From positions 1 through 13,270 of the forward strand of contig UQMQ01000064.1 in the NCBI GenBank assembly GCA_900542245.1: a stretch of 13,270 nucleotides of DNA, written 5' to 3'. The position numbers were made by a program, and so were the translations under genes. Shown one piece after another: positions 1 to 5,807 of this stretch. Under the pieces are notes generated by a model, which was given only the letters and a program-made list of their open reading frames with translations, was not told where the DNA came from and did not search any database. Position 1 is the first letter of the stretch. Every line of letters starts with the position of its first letter. The stretch is from an uncultured Eubacteriales bacterium. GTDB taxonomy: Bacteria > Bacillota > Clostridia > Peptostreptococcales > Anaerovoracaceae.

Positions 1-723
1 CGCATCACCGCACTGGAGGCGCTCTTTCGGGCATGCGATGGCAACGGCGGCTATCTCAACTCTGAGCAAGTGGTGCAAGACATCGAAGCCGAAGGGCATT
101 CCTACGCGCTGGACTGCTGGGTGATCGATCAGACCTGCGCCTATATGCAGGAATTCAGAAAACGCGGCATCAAACGCGTGAATGTCAACCTTTCCCCGGC
201 GTCCTTTGTCAGTCATAGACTGGCACAGAAGATTACCTATTTGATGGACGAACACGAAATCCCACACCATATGCTGTGGTTGGAGCTGACGGAATGCGGC
301 GGGGATATCGACCCGAATCTCATCAAACACGCGATGGAGGAGCTGCAGGAGGAGGGCTTTATGTTTTCGATGGACGACTTCGGCAAAGGCGAATCGAACT
401 TCCTGCGGCTTTTGGACTACGATTTCGATGTCCTCAAGGTGGATAAGGAATTCGTCTGGTCAATCGAAGAAACGGAGAAGGGCAAAGCAGCCCTAAACTG
501 TGTGATCGACTTCGCCAAGGGGCAGAACATGATGGTGACCGCAGAGGGCGTAGAAACACAGGCGCATGTGGATTTTCTTAAAAAAGCTGGCGTGAACAAC
601 CTGCAGGGCTATCTGATCTCCAAACCCCTCGACCCGAAAGCCTGCATGGTATTTCTGGAAAAATATCAACATGTGGACATCCTTGAAGTCATAAAAAAAG
701 CGCGGACGCATAAGGCTATATAG
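1..723 (+). CDS. EAL-domain cyclic-di-GMP phosphodiesterase, 3' part (5' end outside window)
   Basis: The reading frame is open to the left edge, so the GTG at 70 is internal and not a start. The visible 240 codons form most of an EAL domain, which hydrolyses c-di-GMP to pGpG with Mg/Mn in the cytoplasm. The name-giving E-A-L is at 16-24. Catalytic positions are present in order: Asn of NVNLSP (187-189), Glu of LELTE (283-285), the Asp pair of DDFG (373-378), Lys of LKVD (436-438), Glu of AEGVET (544-546) and Gln of LQGY (604-606). By family knowledge this set predicts an active enzyme. The loop after DDFG reads GKGESNF instead of the usual GTGYSSL, so dimerisation-linked regulation may differ. 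Any N-terminal sensor or GGDEF domain lies outside the window. The stop is TAG at 721-723. No terminator with a T tract follows. Confidence 0.93.
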   Translation, partial: RITALEALFRACDGNGGYLNSEQVVQDIEAEGHSYALDCWVIDQTCAYMQEFRKRGIKRVNVNLSPASFVSHRLAQKITYLMDEHEIPHHMLWLELTECGGDIDPNLIKHAMEELQEEGFMFSMDDFGKGESNFLRLLDYDFDVLKVDKEFVWSIEETEKGKAALNCVIDFAKGQNMMVTAEGVETQAHVDFLKKAGVNNLQGYLISKPLDPKACMVFLEKYQHVDILEVIKKARTHKAI

Positions 724-1082
724 GCAGAAACCAAAACGGTTTCGGGCTTCGAATGTGAAAAATGAAAGTGTAAAAGTGGATGCAAAGCAGTGATAAGGTA
801 GCTGACGATGATGAGGAAGAAGGAAAGAACCAAGCTTTTCTCACGCTTTTTGGCGTGACGAAATGACAACTGAATAAGCTGACACAATCAGATTTATCAG
901 CATAATCAACATACGCAAAGCGTCAATGAAACGACAGGGCAGTATAAACCAGCCTGCCCATAGTTTTGTTGGCGCTTTTTTGCGTGCAGCAAAAGGACTG
1001 GCGTACTTCTCTCGGTATCCATGAGCCTAAACGAATCCGTTATTTCTACGTGTGCTCTGCGCGGCTGCAGATAGGTACATGT
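724..1082. other. Non-coding gap between convergent genes, rich in short inverted repeats
   Basis: No credible gene was found. The stretch contains at least six perfect short inverted repeats: GAAACC/GGTTTC (727-743), TCACGC/GCGTGA (841-858), GCTGA/TCAGC (878-901), ACGC/GCGT (913-923), GGGCAG/CTGCCC (937-959) and TTTTGC/GCAAAA (978-994). None is followed by a convincing T tract on either strand, so none can be called an intrinsic terminator with confidence. The 937-959 hairpin, followed by the T-rich bases 960-970, is the best candidate for the + strand. Confidence 0.5.
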
Positions 1083-2138
1083 CTATCGCTTTTGTGTCAG
1101 GTAATCCTCCGCCATGTGGGCAGCGACAGCACCGTCGGCAGCTGCGGTGATGACCTGGCGCAGCGGTTTGGTGCGCAGGTCTCCGACTGCGTAGACACCG
1201 GGGATCGCGGTCGCGGTGGTTTCATCTGCGATCACATAGCCGCTCGCGTCCAAGGCTAATTGATCCTTGTACAGCGCGGTGACAGGCTTGCGGCCGATGC
1301 TGACAAAAAGGCCGTCGAGCGGGAGTGTCTCTTCTGCACCGCTTTTTACATTGCGCACGCGGATACCGGACAGCCGCGGCGGATGCGCAGGGCTTGCGGC
1401 AGCTGCATCTAAGACAGCGCCAGCCTGCAGCGGCGCGGCTGTGCCTGCCCTGTCTGCCGCAGAGGAGAGCGGGGGATCGGCGAGCAGGGCAGTGACTATG
1501 GTGTCCGGCAGGAAGGTGACGTTATCCGTTTCCATGAGCGTGTCGTGATAGATTTCAGAGGCGCGCAGCGTATCGCGGCGATGGATCAAGATCACTTTTT
1601 TGGCGATGCGCGCCAGCGTCAATGCATCGGTGACTGCGGTATTACCGCCGCCGACGACTGCGACCGTTTTGCCGCGGAAGAACATGCCGTCGCAGACTGC
1701 ACAGTGGCTGAGTCCATGTCCGAGCAGTTCCTTTTCGCCGGACAGACCGAGTTCTTTCGCCTCTGCGCCGGAGGCCAGCACTACGGTGTGGGCCAGATAC
1801 GTTTGTGTGGAGGTTTGAATCTCTTTTAGCTCCGCAGTCAAATCAAGTGCGCGCACTTCGGTCATTTTGCTTTCTGCACCGAAGCGGCGCGCGCCGTTTT
1901 TCATTTTTTCGCCGAGTGAAAAGCCGTCGATGCCTTCGTCAAATCCCGGATAATTGTCGATCTGCGCAGTCAGTGCCATCTGTCCGCCGGGCGTGAGCTT
2001 TTCGAGGATCAGCACCGAAAGAGCGGCGCGCGCGGCGTATAAGGCGGCAGTATAACCGGCTGGGCCGCCGCCGATGACGATCATATCATAAACTTTTGTT
2101 GCCGACGACGCCGACGCAGTATTTTGCATTTGACACAT
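1083..2138 (-). CDS. trxB: Thioredoxin reductase (NADPH, FAD flavoprotein) with Ala/Pro-rich insert
   Basis: The enzyme reduces thioredoxin with NADPH through FAD and a redox-active disulfide in the cytoplasm. Seen in the 351-residue product: FAD-binding GGGPAGYTAA (residues 23-32), the active-site CAVC (Cys146, Cys149), NADPH-binding GGGNTA (163-168) with HRRD (186-189), and the FAD-contacting YAVGDLR (316-322). The ATG at 2136-2138 is favoured because GAGGT lies 6 nt upstream; the later in-frame ATG (Met4) would leave that site too far away. The family is usually about 305-320 residues. The excess is mainly an insert at about residues 220-254 (nt 1377-1481), rich in Ala, Pro and Ser, in the NADPH domain just before the SGIRV strand, plus a roughly 15-residue N-terminal extension. 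Reading frame and motifs on both sides are intact, so I infer a functional enzyme. The gene stands alone, convergent with the EAL gene. Confidence 0.95.
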   Translation of the reverse strand: MCQMQNTASASSATKVYDMIVIGGGPAGYTAALYAARAALSVLILEKLTPGGQMALTAQIDNYPGFDEGIDGFSLGEKMKNGARRFGAESKMTEVRALDLTAELKEIQTSTQTYLAHTVVLASGAEAKELGLSGEKELLGHGLSHCAVCDGMFFRGKTVAVVGGGNTAVTDALTLARIAKKVILIHRRDTLRASEIYHDTLMETDNVTFLPDTIVTALLADPPLSSAADRAGTAAPLQAGAVLDAAAASPAHPPRLSGIRVRNVKSGAEETLPLDGLFVSIGRKPVTALYKDQLALDASGYVIADETTATAIPGVYAVGDLRTKPLRQVITAAADGAVAAHMAEDYLTQKR

Positions 2139-2258
2139 GTTGTTACCTCATTTCTGATATTCTCAATTTTACTGTTCGATATCTTTTCTATAATTTTTCC
2201 ACTGCTGTCTGTGTTCGCTTGCCTGCGCAGGGGCGATGCAGGGAATCGTTTTAAAATT

Positions 2259-2264
2259 ATTATA
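2259..2264 (-). promoter_or_regulatory. Possible -10 element for trxB
   Basis: A perfect TATAAT is read on the minus strand at 2264-2259, about 120 nt before the trxB start. No good -35 hexamer lies 16-18 bp upstream, so this is only a candidate. It would give a leader of roughly 115 nt. Confidence 0.25.
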
Positions 2265-2344
2265 CCCGCAAATCATACGAGAAAATCGTTTCCGACGCAT
2301 ACATTAAAAAATTCCTGACGGCGTGCAAAATCGATATGCAGGGG

Positions 2345-2373
2345 TTGACAGAGGAGGGTGGAAGATGTAAGAT
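2345..2373 (+). promoter_or_regulatory. Sigma-A-type promoter for the small membrane protein gene
   Basis: A perfect -35 TTGACA (2345-2350) is followed after 17 bp by TAAGAT (2368-2373; 4 of 6 matches to TATAAT). The predicted start of transcription, near 2380, leaves a leader of about 70 nt before the ATG at 2451. Confidence 0.6.
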
Positions 2374-2450
2374 GAAAATACATAAAATGTAAGTACCGCA
2401 TATCGATCGAGATCAATCAAATGTGTACAAATCAAAAGGAGGGAGAAGCG

Positions 2451-2645
2451 ATGGAAAGGATGATCATTTACGGTCTTGTACTGCTCAATCTGTGTATCGG
2501 GCTGCTGCTGTACTACCGCAAGCCGCGACCGTTCGGACGCAGAAGCTATGAGGCGTATCTGCAGGCAGAGCCGGAGTCTCCAAAGGCCGCAGGCGCGGAT
2601 GCGGGGCTGACAGCAGCAGAAGCAGAGGCGCCGCTGCCAAAGTAA
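2451..2645 (+). CDS. Small single-pass membrane protein, unknown function (64 aa)
   Basis: I do not recognise the family. The start at 2451 is chosen over the in-frame ATG at 2421 because AAGGAGGG (about 2436-2443) sits at ideal distance from 2451, while 2421 has no ribosome binding site. The product opens with a hydrophobic stretch, about residues 4-22 (MIIYGLVLLNLCIGLLLYY), followed by a basic cluster, RKPRPFGRR. By the positive-inside rule this suggests an outside or periplasm-facing N-terminus and a cytoplasmic tail. The tail is rich in Ala, Glu and Pro and probably disordered. A perfect TTGACA promoter stands just upstream. The gene lies 202 nt before the surface-polymer operon on the same strand, so it could be co-transcribed, but the operon seems to have its own promoter. 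That it is a gene is well supported by RBS, promoter and membrane segment; its role is unknown. Confidence 0.7.
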   Translation: MERMIIYGLVLLNLCIGLLLYYRKPRPFGRRSYEAYLQAEPESPKAAGADAGLTAAEAEAPLPK

Positions 2646-2750
2646 GTTTGGCGGTGCACGGTCCGGCGGCAGGCAATCAGGAGGCCGCAGGCGCGGGTGA
2701 AGAACGTGTGAATATCCCTTGGCGTTTTGACATTTTTTGCGGTGAAAACA

Positions 2751-2779
2751 TTTACAAAGGCTTGAGAATATGGTATCTT
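2751..2779 (+). promoter_or_regulatory. Promoter of the surface-polymer operon (extended -10)
   Basis: TTTACA (2751-2756) is followed after 17 bp by TATCTT (2774-2779), with a TGn extended -10 (TG at 2771-2772). Transcription would begin near 2786, about 60 nt before the ATG at 2848. A second TTGACA stands at 2727-2732 but has only a poor -10 partner. Confidence 0.55.
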
Positions 2780-2847
2780 AGTAAGATGGACGGCGTGCGT
2801 GCATCTGCCGTTCCGAAGAGACAGTCAGTAACGAATGGAAGGGTAAG

Positions 2848-4092
2848 ATGAAGAAGATTCTGGTCTATCTGATGCGTTTCGGTCTGCAGATGATTTACAG
2901 CGTGCTGAAACTCTTTCCAACGAAAAAAAATAAGATCGTGTTTTTGAGCAGGCAATCCGATACCCTGACGCCGGATTTTGAAATGGTACAGCAGGAACTG
3001 CGCCGCGAAGACCCGGAGGTGGAAATCGTGACGATCTGCCATCGGCTTGAGGGCGCGGGCAGCGGCGGACTGCGCGGTATGCTTGCGTTCGCGGGATCGA
3101 CCCTGCGCAGCATGTATCATCTGGCAACAGCTTCGGTATGTGTGCTGGATGCGTATTGGCCTGCGATCTCGCTGCTGCATCACAAAAAATCGCTGACGGT
3201 GATTCAGATGTGGCATGCGCTCGGTAAGATCAAGCAGTCCGGTTATCAGACGCTGGGCAAGGCGTCCGGTCGGGGTGCGGAAATGGCACATCTGCTGAAA
3301 ATGCACGAAAATTACGATTATATCATCGCCGGAGGCAAGGCGTGGAATCCGTTCTATGAGAAGTCTTTCAACCAGCCGCAGGACAAGCTGGTCAACTGCG
3401 GGCTGCCGCGGATCGATCGGCTGCTTGCGGAGAGGGAGGAAAACCGCAGGCGCTTCTTTGCGGCTTATCCGGAATGGAAAGAGAAAACGATCATTCTGTA
3501 CGCGCCGACCTTCCGCAAAAACATCGCGCTGCACTGGGAGGCGCTGGTGCAGGCAGTCGCCGCGCAGAACAGCAGCGCATTGGGTGAGGCTGCGTCGGCA
3601 TGCAGACAGGAGGCGGGAGCCGCGCAAGGAAACGCAGCACCACCGGAGATTGCGCGGAACGCAGGTTCGTATGTGCTGATCGTCAAGGGGCATCCAAACC
3701 AGCCGCTCGTTTCCGACGATCCGCTCGTCAGTAACTGTCCGGATTTTCGCGCGGTAGATCTGCTGGCGGTCTGTGACTATCTGATCACCGACTACTCGGC
3801 GATCGCGCTGGAGGGGGCGGTGCTGAACCGTCCAACGTATTACTTCGTCTATGATTACGAAGAATACAGAGAGAAGAACGGCATGAACATCGACCTGTTC
3901 GACGTGATGCCGGGCTGTGTGTTCCGCGATGCGGATGCGCTGATGCAAAGTCTCGCATCGGGGTCTTATCCGCAGGAAGTCCTGGACGCTTACAGAGCCA
4001 ATTATCTGCCGGAGCATCTCGGCACTTCGACCATACAGATCGTGCAGCTGATCCGCGCACATCTGGGAAAACCCAGGGAGTCGAAAGCCTAA
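2848..4092 (+). CDS. CDP-glycerol:poly(glycerophosphate) glycerophosphotransferase family (TagB/TagF-like)
   Basis: The family moves glycerol phosphate (or another polyol phosphate) from a CDP-linked donor onto a lipid-linked acceptor at the inner face of the membrane, in teichoic-acid or capsule synthesis. Seen in the 414-residue product: an N-terminal amphipathic region (MKKILVYLMRFGLQMIYSVL), the acceptor-side QMWHALG with His123, APTFR, the donor-side KGHP with His282, TDYSAI (314-319) and YDYEEY. The two His residues correspond to the catalytic pair of TagF by family knowledge. Length is near TagB (about 380) rather than full TagF (about 740). An Ala/Gly/Gln-rich segment at about residues 241-274, just before the VLIVKGHP strand, looks like a low-complexity insert. 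GGAAGGG precedes the start. This is the first gene of the operon. Donor and acceptor cannot be fixed from sequence. Confidence 0.88.
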   Translation: MKKILVYLMRFGLQMIYSVLKLFPTKKNKIVFLSRQSDTLTPDFEMVQQELRREDPEVEIVTICHRLEGAGSGGLRGMLAFAGSTLRSMYHLATASVCVLDAYWPAISLLHHKKSLTVIQMWHALGKIKQSGYQTLGKASGRGAEMAHLLKMHENYDYIIAGGKAWNPFYEKSFNQPQDKLVNCGLPRIDRLLAEREENRRRFFAAYPEWKEKTIILYAPTFRKNIALHWEALVQAVAAQNSSALGEAASACRQEAGAAQGNAAPPEIARNAGSYVLIVKGHPNQPLVSDDPLVSNCPDFRAVDLLAVCDYLITDYSAIALEGAVLNRPTYYFVYDYEEYREKNGMNIDLFDVMPGCVFRDADALMQSLASGSYPQEVLDAYRANYLPEHLGTSTIQIVQLIRAHLGKPRESKA

Positions 4093-4148
4093 TTGAAAGA
4101 TCATGCTTTGCATTTAAAAATATTTGAAAGACATATAACAGAGGAACT

Positions 4149-5207
4149 ATGGATTTTTTTGAATTTACAAGATGGGGCATCAAAAAGACGAAGCTATTCA
4201 TTCTCTACTGGAGACGAATCGTTTTCGCCAAGAATCATTTCCAATGCCCATGGTATAAAAAAATAAAGGCAAACATCTGCGGCGGCTTTCTGGCAGACCA
4301 GTGGATGCTCTATGATTTCGACCACAATGACAGACACGAATATCTGTCGGAATTCGACTGGTATCGTTCCCGCTATATCAACGAGCCGTTCGATTTTGTC
4401 TGCAACAACAAAATCGCTTCGGCAGAGATTCTCAAGCAGTATGTCAGAGTGCCGGAAAGCTATATGATTAAGAATCGCGGCTATCTGTCCGGTTTCGCGA
4501 GCGAGGACATGGACTATGCGGATGCCTTGACACTGCTCAAGGAAAAAGGAAGCTATTTTTTCAAGCCTTACGGCAAGGGCAAGGGTACGGGCGTGGTCAT
4601 CATGACCTATGATTACGAAAAAGACCTGCCTTGCATAGACTTGAAGCCACTGCGCAAGGAGGATTTTCTCAAGTATCTGCGAGACCGCGACAACTGGTTT
4701 TTAAGTGAAGCGATGAAGCAGCATCCATATCTGGACAAAATATACGATCAGACGGTCAATACCATTCGCTTTATCACGCTCAAAGATCCGCATACGCATA
4801 AATTCAAGGTGTTTTTTGCGGTGCAGCGCATCGGCACGAAAGAGACGATTCCGGTGGACAACGGCAGCCGCGGCGGTCTGGTTGCCAATATCGATTTGGA
4901 GACGGGCGTGCTCAGCGAGGCAAGGTGTCTGCACAACCGCAACGTCTATAAGACGCATCCGGACTCCGGTGCGCCGATTGAGGGCGTCCGGGTGCCGGAC
5001 TGGCAGCAGCTCAAGAAGGATATGCTGCAACTTGCGGACAAGCTGCCGTATATGCACTTTATCGCCTGGGATATCCTGATGACGGAGGAAGGACACTGCA
5101 TCATCGAGGCGAACACCTCGTCCGGCGTCAATATCATTCAGCTCTGGGGCGGACAGCGCAACAAGGAGCTGGGCGATTTTTACCGTTATCATAAGGTCAT
5201 CAAATAA
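4149..5207 (+). CDS. Sugar-transfer-associated ATP-grasp protein
   Basis: The 352-residue protein resembles the ATP-grasp family found in polysaccharide clusters (Pfam ATPgrasp_ST, by recognition of its motif pattern). ATP-grasp enzymes activate a carboxylate as an acyl phosphate and ligate it to an amine, hydroxyl or thiol; the substrate of this branch is not known to me. Seen: nucleotide-binding Lys139 in FFKPYGKGKGTG, Arg207 in VNTIRF, the Gly pair of SRGGLVANID, HPDSGAPIEG, and the metal-binding set WDILMTEEGHCIIEAN (Asp308, Glu320, Asn322). All expected ATP/Mg positions are present, so I infer an active enzyme. It is a paralogue of the C-terminal half of the 753-residue protein encoded downstream. 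The start is supported by GAGGA just upstream. It lies 56 nt after the glycerophosphotransferase gene and 9 nt before the nucleotidyltransferase gene. Confidence 0.85.
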   Translation: MDFFEFTRWGIKKTKLFILYWRRIVFAKNHFQCPWYKKIKANICGGFLADQWMLYDFDHNDRHEYLSEFDWYRSRYINEPFDFVCNNKIASAEILKQYVRVPESYMIKNRGYLSGFASEDMDYADALTLLKEKGSYFFKPYGKGKGTGVVIMTYDYEKDLPCIDLKPLRKEDFLKYLRDRDNWFLSEAMKQHPYLDKIYDQTVNTIRFITLKDPHTHKFKVFFAVQRIGTKETIPVDNGSRGGLVANIDLETGVLSEARCLHNRNVYKTHPDSGAPIEGVRVPDWQQLKKDMLQLADKLPYMHFIAWDILMTEEGHCIIEANTSSGVNIIQLWGGQRNKELGDFYRYHKVIK

Positions 5208-5216
5208 GAGGAATCC

Positions 5217-5807
5217 ATGAAATATATCATTATGGCTGACGGGAAGGGCACCCGTTGGAACAATTATCACAACATTCCCAAGCATTTGATTGAAATCGAT
5301 GGGGAAACGCTGCTGGCGCGAACGGTCCGGCTGCTTCGCGAAAATGACGCGCTGGCGGATATTGTGATTACTTCCCATGACCCGCGCTACGAGGTGCCGG
5401 GCGCAAGGCGCTATGAGCCGCAAAACAACCATCTGGAAATCGACCGTTTTACGGAGGAGCTTATTGCAGATGATGTATGCTTTCTCTACGGCGATACCTT
5501 TTATTCGGAGTCTGTGATACAAAAAATTGCAGATACTCCTGCGGAAAAGCTCTTGTTCTTCGGCAATGAACGCTCCATCGTAGCGATCAAGGTCGCGGAC
5601 GGCGCACTGTTCCGGCAGCATGTGGATCGGGTGCGGGCGCTTTTCCTCGCGGGAAAGATAGAAAAATGTATCGGATGGCAGGTGTATCAGTCCTTTGAGG
5701 GACTGCCGTTCGGTGAAAAAACAATTGCCGCCGATTATATTCTGATTCAGGACGGCACAGAGGACTTTAACTCCCCTGCAGACTACAACAGGAGGACAAC
5801 GAAATAA
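5217..5807 (+). CDS. Small GT-A-fold nucleotidyltransferase
   Basis: The 196-residue product shows the NTP-transferase pattern: GKGTRW (Gly9, Gly11, Arg13) at the N-terminus, PKHLIEIDG with Lys22, YGDTFYS with the metal-binding Asp93, and DFNSPADY with Asp183 near the C-terminus, equivalent to the DINTPEDY of IspD/MobA-like enzymes. Such proteins transfer an NMP to a phosphorylated sugar, polyol or amino alcohol and release pyrophosphate. The usual AAG before GxGTR is MADG here. It has no beta-helix or acyltransferase domain. From its place between two ATP-grasp genes I infer that it activates a building block or side group of the polymer; CDP- and UDP-linked products are equally possible. 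The SD (GAGG, 5208-5211) begins immediately after the previous stop codon. The TAA abuts the next ATG with no gap, which indicates translational coupling. Confidence 0.8.
   Translation: MKYIIMADGKGTRWNNYHNIPKHLIEIDGETLLARTVRLLRENDALADIVITSHDPRYEVPGARRYEPQNNHLEIDRFTEELIADDVCFLYGDTFYSESVIQKIADTPAEKLLFFGNERSIVAIKVADGALFRQHVDRVRALFLAGKIEKCIGWQVYQSFEGLPFGEKTIAADYILIQDGTEDFNSPADYNRRTTK

Noticed and set aside
70..72. GTG at 70 as start of the EAL gene
   Set aside because: The frame is open to base 1 and the E-A-L motif lies upstream at 16-24, so this codon is internal.
841..858. TCACGC/GCGTGA hairpin as terminator of the EAL gene or trxB
   Set aside because: The T run is in the loop, and no T tract follows the stem on either strand.
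666..887. 73-residue minus-strand frame with a hydrophobic segment at the end of the EAL gene
   Set aside because: TTG start without an SD, and it overlaps the EAL C-terminus. Hydrophobic shadow frames are common by chance.
2648..2851. 67-residue plus-strand frame in the gap before the operon
   Set aside because: TTG start directly after the previous stop with no SD, and it crosses the predicted operon promoter. Only its last 22 codons are kept as a low-interest observation.
2752..4113. 453-codon minus-strand frame opposite the glycerophosphotransferase
   Set aside because: No motifs, antisense to a well-supported gene, and it ends inside the operon promoter region.
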